From positions 223,288-287,287 of the forward strand of contig NZ_JBHMFC010000103.1 in the NCBI RefSeq assembly GCF_042427585.1: a stretch of DNA of 64,000 nucleotides. The letters run 5' to 3'. The DNA comes from Pseudalgibacter ostreae (GTDB lineage Bacteria > Bacteroidota > Bacteroidia > Flavobacteriales > Flavobacteriaceae). The notes beneath the pieces are model-generated. The model saw only the letters and a list, made by a program, of their open reading frames with translations. It was not told the DNA's origin and did not search any database. Below are positions 34,671 through 45,700 of the stretch, one piece after another. The translations under genes and the position numbers were made by a program. Position 1 is the stretch's first letter. Every line of letters starts with the position of its first letter.

Positions 34671-37600
34671 CTATTGTTTGTTTAAGGTAAACTCTCTGGG
34701 TAAGCCACTTATACAGTTCAGCGTGATGATGGTGTCATCACCAGAATAATTGATTTTGGTGATAAACTCAGCGGGAAACGCATTCCATTTTCCTTCCAAT
34801 GTTATTGTGAGATTAACAGGGTCGCTATAGTTTTTAAATTTTCCTTTGTCATTAATAGGGAAATTTAAATCTGGCTGCACAGCACTGATTACTACTGAAT
34901 TTTGATCTTTATGGTGGATCATTAGCAAAGCAGGTTCTGAAACCTGTTTTAAGGTACCGTTTTCCAAACTTTTGTTCGCTTCAAATATGACGTAACCTGT
35001 TGTATTGGTTTCTTTGTCCGCTACAATATGTGCTATACTGTCTGCTCTAAGGATAGTAAACGATTTGTCGTTATTTACTCTATTCCCAAAATTCTTTTGA
35101 TTTTCTTCATTCAAAAAAGGATAAACAACATATTGGTACGATGCGTTTTTTGGCGCCAAGCCATGATCGATCCAGGCGGTAGCAAAATCGCCTTCCGTTT
35201 CTGTAACTCCCTTGCCTTTTTTATTCATCGAACCTGTGTTGACGGAATATTTGTTATGGTAAGATTGCTGTTTTGCTTTTTTTATATGAATAGGTGTGTT
35301 TGACAGTACATGATAACCGTTGCCATAGGGATCAATCAACCAAGGTCCTGAGTTTGAAGTTTGCTTTAACACCGTTTCATGCGGAAATTTATTTATAGTT
35401 TCTGAAGAAGTTGCTATCGATGCTCCGGTATTTTTTAGAAATGTTTGAAAAAGGTTCGTCTGAGTAGGATTTTTTTCATCGATACTGGAAATATCTGTTC
35501 CAATGAAAATGAGTTTATCACCATACGAAAATACCGATTTTTTAGCCTTCAACCGACCGGGAAAACCTACTTTCACTGCTGGTCCTTCGGCATTAGAACC
35601 TTTGGCTTCATTTAAAACCATCCCAAAAACACCGTTTCCGTTTAAAGTTGTTGCGCCTGCAAAGCTTTCCTCAGATCGGAACATAATCAAAGGTGTTTGA
35701 GGTTCTAGCTCTTCTAAAGGCAAATAAATAATGGTAGCGCCCGGGTAACGGTTCCAATCCCAACCATCTTGACGAAATCCACTACCTTGTTCGCCACCTT
35801 CATTTAACAGTTGCACTGTACCGTTAGCAGGGTATCTTCCATACCTATTTTCGGCCACATAAATTTCTGAAGCCCAAACATATTTGCTGTATCCTTTTAT
35901 TATGGCCGCCCAATCGTCTCTCCTGTGCACTGTAGTAGCTGCGAAAGGAAACGCGTAATAACCCGATAAGTTTTCCGCTTGTATACCGTTAACCTTTGTA
36001 AAAATCGAAGAGTTTAAAGGATCTTCATTTCCCCACAGCCTTAAGTAAGCGGCTGCAACGTCTTTATCGATGTTAGCAGTTCCTTCAGGATTTCCGGCGT
36101 AAGCCATTTCTAAAAATTGTTTTTTTAAGGATTGGATTCCACCATTTCCTAATGGGTGGCGACCTGCATTGCCAAAACCCCAATCGTAAAGTTGACTATA
36201 CGTTCTACTTGCCAAAAAGGCATTTTTAAAGTTTCGATGTCCTTCTGTACCTATACGGAATTGCGTACCAGATAACATTTTGATTAATTTTGGTACTTCT
36301 TTAAAAGCGCCCGAAGCGTAGGCTGGGTAATGCCCATTATGGTGCCATGTGGTACCGTCAATTTTAAAACCCCACTCTTCGTTCTGTTGTGCCAATGTAA
36401 TGGATAGAAAGTTGGAATACGCCCGTAATAGCTCTGCCTGCATTTCTGGATTGTCAAACATAAAGATTAGCATTAAATGATAATAGGACTGTGTATTCAA
36501 ATAATCAATATTTACATGGAAGGTACTTTCATCATCTAAAAGCACCCCTAGGTTGAACAGCCAGTGCAAACTTTTACCTACTTCTACTAACAAACCATTA
36601 GCCTCCAATACATGGCGCATGGTAAAAAATGCTTCTGTAATTTCCCGCATACTGTAACCGATATGATGTCTGGTACCGCCGTTGCTGCCCGCTTGCCAAC
36701 CTTGGTCTAAAAAGTAACGGGTACTTGTTAAAAACATGGCTTCTATTTCTTTCTTCTCTGTTAAATCTTCACGGTTATAAAAAATGGACATTTTTTTTAG
36801 GATTTTCCCAAAATCTCCTAATTCATTGGCGATTCTATGTCCAGGTGCTTTTTTGTCGAAATATTCTTCTTCTTTACCGAACGTTAACGGTGGACCTAGG
36901 ATAGTTTCTCCATTGTCTTTTAAATTTAAGCTTTGATAAATATCACGTAGTTTGCTTATTTGTTCTTTGTTCTTCTTAACACTGGTTAAATCCTGGTTGA
37001 TAAGTTCTTCTATTTTTTTCAAATCCGTTAAAACGGCAGCAGAAACAGGTTTGGCTTTAAAGTTTTTAATGCGATCATAATTACTTGTTAAAGGCATCCA
37101 ATGATCGTCACCTAAATTTTTGTCAGCTTTTATAAAAGGTACTATCTCGTCTGGATAGGGATGTCTATTATCTTGATATTGAGAAAATACAATATCATCA
37201 AAAAACAATTTTCCACTAGCTATAGATGTTGATACCCTAAAATAATCATAATCTACTTGTACTCCTTTTTCTGGTGAATCCCCTTGCATTTCAAAAAAAG
37301 GCACCCAAAGACGTCGCCAACCTGTAAATGATAATTCAATATCGAACCAAACTTTTTTCACACCTTCTTTTTCAAATGAAATCGTAATTTTTTCTTTTTT
37401 AGGTGTTTCATTATAGATAGACATTTGAAGTGTTGGGCTTGCTGGAAAATGATCGCCATATTTTAATGGACTCTCTTGGCTAGATAGTATCTTAAAATTT
37501 GAAGTCCCAAAAGTACTATTGCCTGTCCAATTCCACTGCAAAGAGGTTTTACCGTACCTTTTATGCGCATCACTTAATGTTAATTTACCATTGGATACCT

Positions 37601-37742
37601 TGAAAAAACTTAAAGCTTTTTCAGATTCGAAAGATTCCGCAGCGGGTTTATACTTATCTTGTGAAAAACCTATTGTGGTCATTAAAGATAACAGCATTGC
37701 AAATGCCCACCTTTTTTTTGAATTTAATAATGAATATGTCAT
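34671..37742 (-). CDS. Chondroitin-sulfate ABC lyase-like enzyme (PL8)
   Basis: A 1023-residue secreted lyase. After a signal peptide (cleavage near 27) comes the jelly-roll N-terminal domain of chondroitin ABC lyase (SFESEKALSFFKVSNGKL, then RLWVPFFEMQGD). The helical catalytic domain has GTTWHHNGHYPAYASGAF near 464, matching the His/Tyr active site, LASRTYSQ with the Arg, and IYVAENRYGRY near 631 with the Glu. C-terminal beta-sandwiches complete the fold. This enzyme type degrades chondroitin sulfate and dermatan sulfate to unsaturated disaccharides, the substrates of the GH88 genes here. It has no T9SS tail, unlike the related protein at 56941, so it is probably periplasmic. Confidence 0.88.
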   Translation of the reverse strand: MTYSLLNSKKRWAFAMLLSLMTTIGFSQDKYKPAAESFESEKALSFFKVSNGKLTLSDAHKRYGKTSLQWNWTGNSTFGTSNFKILSSQESPLKYGDHFPASPTLQMSIYNETPKKEKITISFEKEGVKKVWFDIELSFTGWRRLWVPFFEMQGDSPEKGVQVDYDYFRVSTSIASGKLFFDDIVFSQYQDNRHPYPDEIVPFIKADKNLGDDHWMPLTSNYDRIKNFKAKPVSAAVLTDLKKIEELINQDLTSVKKNKEQISKLRDIYQSLNLKDNGETILGPPLTFGKEEEYFDKKAPGHRIANELGDFGKILKKMSIFYNREDLTEKKEIEAMFLTSTRYFLDQGWQAGSNGGTRHHIGYSMREITEAFFTMRHVLEANGLLVEVGKSLHWLFNLGVLLDDESTFHVNIDYLNTQSYYHLMLIFMFDNPEMQAELLRAYSNFLSITLAQQNEEWGFKIDGTTWHHNGHYPAYASGAFKEVPKLIKMLSGTQFRIGTEGHRNFKNAFLASRTYSQLYDWGFGNAGRHPLGNGGIQSLKKQFLEMAYAGNPEGTANIDKDVAAAYLRLWGNEDPLNSSIFTKVNGIQAENLSGYYAFPFAATTVHRRDDWAAIIKGYSKYVWASEIYVAENRYGRYPANGTVQLLNEGGEQGSGFRQDGWDWNRYPGATIIYLPLEELEPQTPLIMFRSEESFAGATTLNGNGVFGMVLNEAKGSNAEGPAVKVGFPGRLKAKKSVFSYGDKLIFIGTDISSIDEKNPTQTNLFQTFLKNTGASIATSSETINKFPHETVLKQTSNSGPWLIDPYGNGYHVLSNTPIHIKKAKQQSYHNKYSVNTGSMNKKGKGVTETEGDFATAWIDHGLAPKNASYQYVVYPFLNEENQKNFGNRVNNDKSFTILRADSIAHIVADKETNTTGYVIFEANKSLENGTLKQVSEPALLMIHHKDQNSVVISAVQPDLNFPINDKGKFKNYSDPVNLTITLEGKWNAFPAEFITKINYSGDDTIITLNCISGLPREFTLNKQ

Positions 37743-37796
37743 TTATCTTACTTGTTATATTTATTTTGTACTGAAATTGTTTTCCGTCCTACTACA

Positions 37797-37967
37797 ATAC
37801 CAATTGTACATATAGAACAGCCCAATAAACTTGTTCTTTTTCGCCATTACATCTTCAAAAAACAGTTTCATAGCCCCGCCGCTTCGTGGCTATACAAAGG
37901 TTTTTTTTATTGTCTTGATAAAAAATAATTGCGTTTCTTTAGACTATTTTATGCATACAATTGGTAT
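37797..37967. repeat. Small element bounded by 12-bp inverted repeats
   Basis: ATACCAATTGTA at 37797-37808 faces its exact inverse TACAATTGGTAT at 37956-37967. The 171-base segment has no gene, contains an internal hairpin near the stretch TAGCC-CCGCCGCTTCGT-GGCTA, and sits between two PUL genes. The layout fits a MITE-like or other small palindromic repeat. A target-site duplication was not seen. Confidence 0.45.
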
Positions 37968-38015
37968 AATTAAAATTTTTAATAGAATAACAGCGTCATA
38001 ACTTAAGACTAATTG

Positions 38016-39536
38016 TTATTTTGATTTATTCAAGTCCAAATAGCGTTTTAGCCAAGGATCTTTTTTCTCTGTTAACTTTTGTAAAAGTTGATTGTGCAAT
38101 ATTTTTTCAAGTTTGGCATCTTTCCCAGTCATGTTGGTCATTTGATATGGATCTGCAACATTATCATACATCATGATACGCTCCACATTCTGGCTATCCA
38201 AAGTAATTACATAAGTATGTGTCTTAGTTCTAATGCCCCGATGCCCCGACGCTGGTTGGCCTTCTTCAATAAAATAATACATTACAGAGGTGGGTTCAGT
38301 TCCTTGGTTTTTCAAAATAAGAGACGAAAGATCTTCACCATCTAAATTTGTAGGTATTCCTTTTCTGGTGCCCAGCATATTTAAAATGGTGGGCATCAAA
38401 TCCGTAGGGCTTATCAATAAATCGCTTTTTTGATTGGGTTTTATTTTTTCTGGCCATCGGATAATAAAAGGCACATTCATAGCCTCTTCATACCAAATAT
38501 TCTTAGACATTAAACCGTGGCTTCCCATCATTTCACCGTGATCTGAAGTAATAATTACAATGGTGTTTTTGTTAAGGCCTTTCTCTTCCAAGGCTTTTAA
38601 AACGCGCCCAATCTGTTCATCAACACCCGTAACCATAGCAAAGTAATTATGTACATGTTCTTTTGCCAAATTAGTACGTTTTCTGGTGGCACCATTATGG
38701 AATGCCAAATTTTTAGCATCCGAATCTAAATCTACATTACCTCTCACTAGCAATTCTTCTAATGATTTATCTTTGTATGCTTCCACATATTTTTCCGGCA
38801 CGTATTGGTATGGTGGATGTGGTGGGTTTACCGACCAGAAAAGTGCAAAAGGCTTATCGCTACTTCTTGTGTTTTCTGATGGATTTTTAATATAATCGAT
38901 GATAACATCTGCTTCATGTTTTGCAGACCATTCATTTACGTAGGTCAATTCATCTTCTTTGGCATCATTTACCCAATAATACGGTTCATTGTGCACATCT
39001 GCAGCACCATAAGAGTACCAAAAATTAAAGCCGTGACGCTGATCCTTTGGCGTATAAGCATCCCAAATAGTAGAATCTTTACCCATCATAGGTGCGGGCG
39101 ATGTTAAATGTAACTTACCAATATACCCTGCATCGTAACCGTTTTTAACCAAAACATCAGAGAAACTAATATCGTCCTTTTGCCAAGAATTGTTATACTT
39201 GAATCTATTTGAATTGCTATTGGTTAATACATTATTATGATAAGGTAATTTACCTGTCATGAGCATACCTCTATACGGACTGCATAACGGATAACTACTA
39301 ATGGCATTGGAAATTATCATCCCTTCTCTAGCCAACTGATCTAAATTTGGTGTATTTACAGGATCTTGGTTATTAATCCCTATGGCAGAATTTCTAAGCT
39401 GGTCGGGAAATATAAATAGTAGGTTTGGCATTTCGGTTTTAAGGCTAACTTCAGTTGCTTTTTTGGCAGAACCTAAGCATCCCAATAAAATAATAAATAC
39501 TGCACCTGTTACGATAAGATTAATAGTGAATTTCAT
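38016..39536 (-). CDS. S1-type sulfatase lipoprotein (CSPYR variant)
   Basis: A 506-residue sulfatase with a lipoprotein signal (LLGC, Cys20). The formylglycine site is CSPYR at 85-89, with Tyr where Ser is usual. Metal-site sequences are LLFIFPDQLRNSAIG near 39 and TSDHGEMMGSHGLMSK further on. It is very similar throughout to the sulfatase at 17496 (CSPFR), so both probably arose by duplication and may act on related sulfate positions. It follows GH88 (39552) by 15 bases on the same strand. Maturation to formylglycine would need an anaerobic maturase encoded elsewhere. Confidence 0.87.
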   Translation of the reverse strand: MKFTINLIVTGAVFIILLGCLGSAKKATEVSLKTEMPNLLFIFPDQLRNSAIGINNQDPVNTPNLDQLAREGMIISNAISSYPLCSPYRGMLMTGKLPYHNNVLTNSNSNRFKYNNSWQKDDISFSDVLVKNGYDAGYIGKLHLTSPAPMMGKDSTIWDAYTPKDQRHGFNFWYSYGAADVHNEPYYWVNDAKEDELTYVNEWSAKHEADVIIDYIKNPSENTRSSDKPFALFWSVNPPHPPYQYVPEKYVEAYKDKSLEELLVRGNVDLDSDAKNLAFHNGATRKRTNLAKEHVHNYFAMVTGVDEQIGRVLKALEEKGLNKNTIVIITSDHGEMMGSHGLMSKNIWYEEAMNVPFIIRWPEKIKPNQKSDLLISPTDLMPTILNMLGTRKGIPTNLDGEDLSSLILKNQGTEPTSVMYYFIEEGQPASGHRGIRTKTHTYVITLDSQNVERIMMYDNVADPYQMTNMTGKDAKLEKILHNQLLQKLTEKKDPWLKRYLDLNKSK

Positions 39537-39551
39537 AAGAAAATATGCTTG

Positions 39552-40823
39552 TTATAATATTTCGTTAGCTTGCATTTTCTTCAATCTAGACAATGCTTCG
39601 ATATAATAATAATCGGCATAAATCAATGCCACATCAATTTCATTCCCTAAGGATTTAGCGCCTGTGGAATGCAATAAAAAAGAATCTGCTTTGCCTACTC
39701 CAGAGTATTTATCCGAACCTAAAGATTTTAGCATCTTTAAAGCCGCATTGTAATAACGCTTTTGATCTTCTTTACTTTCAACCATGGTACTTAAATCTAA
39801 TAATGCAGAAGCAACAACGGCTGCTGCCGAAGCATCTTTCTCTTCTTTTGGGTCGTTCGCTACGTCAAAATCCCAGCATGGTACCATATCTTCTGGTAAT
39901 AAAGACAAATATTTATCTGTAATTTTTTGAGCAAAATCTAAAAACTTTTCATCTTTGGTTTCCTTGTAAACCATGGTATAACCGTATACACCCCATGCTT
40001 GACCTCTAGACCAACGGCTATCATCGGCAAAGCCTTGCTTCGTGTGTCTATTCAAAATATCACCCGAAATAGAATCATATTCCAAAACATGCCATGACGT
40101 ATAATCCGGCCTAAAATGATTCTTCATAGTGGTCTCGGCATGCGATACTGCGATGTCGTAAAGTGATTTTTCCCCACCGTGTTTGGCTGCCCAAAACAAT
40201 AGCTCTAAATTTAGCATATTGTCTATAATGGTAATATGTTGTTGCCAACGTGGATGCATTTTATTGGACCATGATCTAATAGTGCCAACTTTTGGATTAA
40301 ACCTGCTTGCCAATGAATTTGCAGACGTTAAAAGAATGTCTTTATACGATTCTACACCTCCTATTTTATAGCCTAGACCATAAGCTGGAAACATCATAAA
40401 ACCGATATCGTGGTGCTCCGTAATATTTTTAAAATCCTCAAATATTTCTGTTCGCTTAATCGCCTCTTCTTTCCATTTTTCATGTCCAGTCGTTTGATAA
40501 GCATACCATAAAATCCCTGGATAAAAACCCGAAGTCCAAATTAATTTATGATTTAATACTTGTTTCCATTCAGTTCCATTAGTTTCTATTAAACGCGGAT
40601 GTTTTGTAAGATCAGTTAACTTTGGCACAGCTATTTCCAATTGCGATTCGCAGTCGTCTATTTGTTTTTGTAAATCAATAGCAATACTATTGCCTACTAC
40701 AAGTGCTGCACTAATTTCTTTTTTAGAATTTTTACAACTAATAGTTAAAACTAAAAGACCTCCCAATAAAAAATTTTTAGTTAAGGCTCCTACATTAAGT
40801 GATACGTTTAAATAGTTTTTCAT
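39552..40823 (-). CDS. GH88 unsaturated uronyl hydrolase
   Basis: A 423-residue GH88 enzyme with an intact lipoprotein signal (TISC, Cys30). The (alpha/alpha)6 domain carries HHDIGF (Asp139) and IIDNML (Asp201), the two catalytic aspartates, and the ending VALIYADYYYIEALSRLKK. It hydrolyses the unsaturated uronate at the non-reducing end of lyase products through vinyl-ether hydration, completing disaccharide breakdown. It is the first gene of the enzyme cluster that follows the SusD gene on the - strand, with a gap of about 280 bases and a hairpin between. The other GH88 at 21299 is frameshifted, so this is the copy most likely to work. Confidence 0.9.
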   Translation of the reverse strand: MKNYLNVSLNVGALTKNFLLGGLLVLTISCKNSKKEISAALVVGNSIAIDLQKQIDDCESQLEIAVPKLTDLTKHPRLIETNGTEWKQVLNHKLIWTSGFYPGILWYAYQTTGHEKWKEEAIKRTEIFEDFKNITEHHDIGFMMFPAYGLGYKIGGVESYKDILLTSANSLASRFNPKVGTIRSWSNKMHPRWQQHITIIDNMLNLELLFWAAKHGGEKSLYDIAVSHAETTMKNHFRPDYTSWHVLEYDSISGDILNRHTKQGFADDSRWSRGQAWGVYGYTMVYKETKDEKFLDFAQKITDKYLSLLPEDMVPCWDFDVANDPKEEKDASAAAVVASALLDLSTMVESKEDQKRYYNAALKMLKSLGSDKYSGVGKADSFLLHSTGAKSLGNEIDVALIYADYYYIEALSRLKKMQANEIL

Positions 40824-40959
40824 TCCTAATGATTAAATGATTATTAGTATTTATATAAACTTTCCTTATTAAAAAAATAACAATAAGTTGTATTTAAAAA
40901 ATTGTGTCAATACATTGCAAATCATAAAACACATATGTAGTAGAATAAGAGCTAAGTTT

Positions 40960-40996
40960 CTTTTAATGATTTTAATAAAAGCAAAGTCATTAAAAG
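40960..40996 (-). terminator. Hairpin between susD and the GH88 gene
   Basis: CTTTTAATGA at 40960-40969 and TCATTAAAAG at 40987-40996 form a perfect 10-bp stem with a 17-base loop. It lies about 110 bases after the susD stop. It is AT-rich and lacks a clear T run, so it may act as an attenuator or mRNA-stabilising structure that lowers expression of the enzyme genes relative to SusCD. Confidence 0.4.
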
Positions 40997-41107
40997 GTAA
41001 TAATTTTACATTACCAACTTTATAAAATACTTAAAAAGCATAGCTTTAATCACATGACTTGTAAATAGCATGCTCTTAAATGTTTGTCTGTATTTATTCA
41101 ATTAATT

Positions 41108-42706
41108 TTATCGCCATAAAACATGTTGTTCAATCATGTTGTTTTCCTCTACTTCAATTAATGGAATAGGCCAAACATTATGTTTATCTAAATAGTTATT
41201 AGGTGCTGTGTAAAGCCACTCGTAAGCTGGAACAACTTCCGTTTCTTCCATATCCTCTTTTAACTTAGCAAGTTTTTCACCTAGTTTCCCCCAACGTATC
41301 AAGTCCATTTTACGCACGCCCTCAAAACAAAGTTCACGAGAACGCTCGTCTATCAACTCCTCTAAAAACATGTTTTTATTAGCCACTAAGGTATTATCAA
41401 TATCTTCTAAACCTGCACGGTTACGAACCATATTAAGAAAAGGAACAGCTTCTGTTGGACCACTTATTTCGTTTAAAGCTTCTGCTTTCATTAAAATCAC
41501 ATCTGCATAACGAATCACAGGGAAATCTGTTGCTGTCTCATTTTTCGAGATGGTTCCCGTTTCCAGTTCAATAAGATTTTGGTCACTCCACTCCCCAACA
41601 TAATCTACACGGCGAAACTTACCTGGATAATAGCGATATGGAAAATATTTGTTTTTTTCAGGTTTATCCACCAGTTGTATTTTTCCAGTCCCTCTAACCT
41701 TCCAGTCCGCTACATTCCAAGATTTACGTTCGTCGTCATCTGCGTATAAATTTGTAAGAGAAACTGCTACATAAGAAAACCCACCGCAATATGGCCCTGG
41801 ATTATATAACGTCTGTATACCAGTAAAAGTACCATAAGACCCTCCTTCATTCAATCCTTCATTAAAAAGATTTTCAAACTGTACTTCAAAAATAATTTCT
41901 GTAAAATCATGAACATTCTGAATTTCCTGCATAAATATTTGTTTGTAAGGAAGACTCAAATTATGTTTTCCTGATGTGATCACTTTATCAGCGTATTCCA
42001 CTACTTTTTCATAAGAAGATTGTGATTCATGTTGTAAAGGATATCCTGCTTTCTGTAAATAAATACGAGCTAGTAAAGCATATGCCGCTGTTTCTGTTGC
42101 TTTACCAATATGTGAAGTTTCTATTTCTGGTAACATTGGAGCTACTTGTTCTAATTCACTAATAATAAATTTATAGATGTCTACACCATCGGTCGCTGGT
42201 ATATTATTAGCCTGTTCAACAGTGCTTACCGATTCCACTCTAAGTGGTACATTTTCCCAACGGCGCACCAACTCAAAATAAAATAAAGCTCTTAGAAACC
42301 TTGTCTCTGCTTCCATTTCGGTACGCTTTGCCTCAATATTAAAATCTGCTCCAGGTAAATTTTCAATTAATACATTTGCATTATTAATTCCCGAATATAA
42401 GGCTTGCCAAATTTGTTCTATTTCACGAGTGTTAGCATTGTAAACATATAGTGCCATAGGCCAATTCAAGTTAGAGCGCCCGTACAATGCTTCATCAGTA
42501 CCATAAGCAGACTTAATACCTAATTCACTTTCATATACGCTTTTATCTCCCAAAAAATTGTATACACCATTTAAGGCCAACTGGCATTCATCTTCATTAT
42601 TATAAAAATTGGTTGTCCCCACATCTGATATGGGGTTTAAGTCTATTGAATCCTGACATCCGGCTACTAAAACCAATAAACCGAATACAAATAATATATT
42701 TTTCAT
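41108..42706 (-). CDS. susD: SusD/RagB-family outer-membrane glycan-binding lipoprotein
   Basis: A 532-residue surface lipoprotein with lipobox VAGC (Cys17) and the typical SusD start (LNPISDVGTTNFYNNEDE). Family features further in are ETRFLRALFYFELVRRW near 132, and the RagB end with FLEELIDERSRELCFEGVRK followed by DLIRWGKL. SusD lies on top of the SusC barrel and binds the glycan before uptake. It follows susC by 45 bases, the normal pair order. The name is by family; the ligand is inferred from the glycosaminoglycan-type enzymes around it. Confidence 0.95.
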   Translation of the reverse strand: MKNILFVFGLLVLVAGCQDSIDLNPISDVGTTNFYNNEDECQLALNGVYNFLGDKSVYESELGIKSAYGTDEALYGRSNLNWPMALYVYNANTREIEQIWQALYSGINNANVLIENLPGADFNIEAKRTEMEAETRFLRALFYFELVRRWENVPLRVESVSTVEQANNIPATDGVDIYKFIISELEQVAPMLPEIETSHIGKATETAAYALLARIYLQKAGYPLQHESQSSYEKVVEYADKVITSGKHNLSLPYKQIFMQEIQNVHDFTEIIFEVQFENLFNEGLNEGGSYGTFTGIQTLYNPGPYCGGFSYVAVSLTNLYADDDERKSWNVADWKVRGTGKIQLVDKPEKNKYFPYRYYPGKFRRVDYVGEWSDQNLIELETGTISKNETATDFPVIRYADVILMKAEALNEISGPTEAVPFLNMVRNRAGLEDIDNTLVANKNMFLEELIDERSRELCFEGVRKMDLIRWGKLGEKLAKLKEDMEETEVVPAYEWLYTAPNNYLDKHNVWPIPLIEVEENNMIEQHVLWR

Positions 42707-42751
42707 AATTACTTTTTTTGTTATAAAATAAAACTATTACAAGGCTTTTTA

Positions 42752-45700
42752 TTAAAAGCTTAAATTTAAACCAAGGGTTACTGTAGTGCTTGCTGGATAC
42801 GATGAATAATCTAACCCTTGCGACAAAGCTCCCATACGTCCTACAGAAACCTCAGGATCATAACCTGAATAATTGGTCCATGTATATAGGTTTTGAGCAG
42901 ACAACGACAATTTTACTTGCTCGATACCATTCATCTTTAATTTTGGTAAACGATAAGAAATTACCACCGTTTTTAATTTAATAAAAGACCCGTCTTCTAC
43001 TAAGCGATTAGATACTTCATTACCAGGAACAGGCGCTCCCAAAATTGCACTTTCTCCTCTAACAATATTTATAGTTCCGTTTGGGTTTGTTGGGCTATAG
43101 CGATTAGCTACTTCAGAAAAATAATTATAATTAGCTTTTGTTGTTGGCGTTTCATATTCCAACTTATTCATATTGAAAATTTCATTACCATATGAATAAT
43201 TAAAAAATACTGACAAATCCCAGTTGTTCCAAGAAAGATTATTACCAAATCCTCCATAAAAATCAGGTTCGGGGCTTCCTATTACTGTACGATCATTAAA
43301 ATCAATAATACCATTTCCGTCCAAATCTTTATACTTCATGGATCCTGGTATCACCTGTTCTGCACCACCACTAGCATCTGCTACGTCATCTTTTAGCACA
43401 TAACCTTCATTGTTAACATGAACAAAATCATCAACACTATATAAGCCATCAGATAATAACCCATAGAACTTCCCAACAGTTTGCCCAACAACGGAAGCAT
43501 ATTGAAATTCGTTCACTTTGTTGTTCCATCCTGGATTGGTCAATAACTCATTGGCGCCATCTGTTAATTTAATTACTGTGTTTCGGTTGAAAGAGATGTT
43601 AAAACTGGTGTTCCATTTAAAGTTTTTGCTTTTAACATTACGGAAATCAATTGTTGTTTCCAAGCCTTTGTTTTGAACTTCTCCAATATTAGTCCAAACT
43701 GAAGAGAAAGAAGAGGACGGTGCAACCTTCGCATTCAATAACAAGTCGTCCGTGTTTTTTTGATAAGCTTCTACGGTCACTTTTAATCGGTTTCTCATAA
43801 AGGCCATATCTAAGCCTATATTATATTGACGAGTCGTTTCCCACTTTAAATCTGCATCTGCTAAATCGTTAACATAATAACCAGGACCATATGAGCCAGC
43901 GTAACTATACCCTGAATTTACACCAGAACTCAATACATTAAAGGTGGCATAATCAGGCACTCTATTATTGCCTGTAACACCCCATCCGGCCCGAAGTTTA
44001 AGTTCGCTAAGCGTTTTGTTTTTTCGCAGTTTACGCATAAACGGCTCGTCAATAATACGCCAAGCCCCAGAAACAGCAGGAAAATAGCCCCACTTATTAT
44101 CACCCTGAAAACGTGAAGAGCCATCCATACGAAACGACCCACTTAAAATATACCTACCCTTATACGAGTAATCTAAACGTGTAAAATAGGATAACATGGA
44201 GCTTTTCCCTTTATAAGAGCTTGGAATATCTGCTATAACTCCCAACCCTAAATTATCAACTCCAATGCCATCAAACGGAATTTGTTTGGACCCGGCAGTA
44301 AAGGATTCTCTGCTTTTTATATCGTATTCATATCCAAGCATTCCTGTAAACTTGTGATTGTCTATGGTATTATCATATGTCAATACATTAGAGGTTGACA
44401 AAATATAATTCCGATTATCTGATAGAGATCCATGTACACCATTATTATATCTTTTTGCTTTCAACGTTTCAGATCCAAAAAAGCGTTCATCACGATTATC
44501 GCCTTCTGCATATGCTCCTTTCAACATCAGTTTTAGTTTTTCTGAAATACGTATATCTGCCGTAAGCACAGCTCTCAAATCTGAGCTTTTATTTACCTTA
44601 TGGGTATTTCTCAATGTTTTAACTGGGTTAAAACGACTTAAATTAGCTTCAGTCAAATCAATACCATCTTCCAAGCCGTCAGATACTAAGGGTTCCACAG
44701 GACGAAAACTAAAAGCATCTTCGATAACACCTCTTGCCCCTGCCCCATATTTGCGTTGGTTAGAATATCTAACATTTAAACCCAAATCTACATTTTCTAA
44801 TGCATGATCTAGACGAAAACTTCCATTATACTTCCTAAACCCTGTATTAAGTAAAGTTCCTTCTTGATCTACAAGTCCAAACGAAGTATAAAACTTTGTT
44901 GTAGCCGACCCACCACTCATAGATACAGAGTAATCTTTTAATAATGACATACGAAAAATTTCCTTCTGCCAATTGGTTCCCTTTACATCTTTATACAACT
45001 CTGGGTCAATCCAATTTTTGTAAAAATTCTCTACTTTATCTCCACCCGTAGCATACGCCACTTCTTCCTGTAATTTCACAAAATCGTAAGGTGTCATGAC
45101 AGGTAAAGTGTTGGGAATCCAGCTAACACCAGATTCCAACTTAGCCATAATACTCGCTTTACCTTCTTTACCTCTTTTTGTTGAAATCATGATAACTCCA
45201 TTAGCACCACGAGATCCATATATGGCAGTGGCCGATGCGTCTTTTAAAACATCGAAAGTATCAATATCATTCATACTAAGCGCTCCTGCGTCAAAGTCCT
45301 CCATGGGCACACCATCTATTACATATAAGGGGCGATTATCACCTGTAATGGAGTTTCCTCCACGAATAATAATTGAACCCGTTTGTCCGGGCTCTCCTTC
45401 TGTGGGAGTTACATACACACCTGCCATACGACCACTTAAAGCCTCATCAAAATTAGCTACAGGAGCTCTATCCAGTTCTTCTGTTTTTACTGTTGCAATA
45501 GAGCCTGTAACATCCCGAATGTTTTTTGTTCCATAACCTACTACAACTACTTCAAATAAAGCTTCCGTATTTGTTACTAAATCGACATTAACAACATTTT
45601 GATCTCTAACTCGAATTTCCTGCGTAGTAAATCCAAGAAATGAAAACACTAACGTAGATTGTTGATTAGCTTTTAAACTGTAATTACCGTCAAAATCGGT

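Noticed and set aside
45096..45536. A 146-codon + strand frame inside susC
   Set aside because: It is antisense to the plug domain of SusC, a conserved coding region, so the frame is a shadow.
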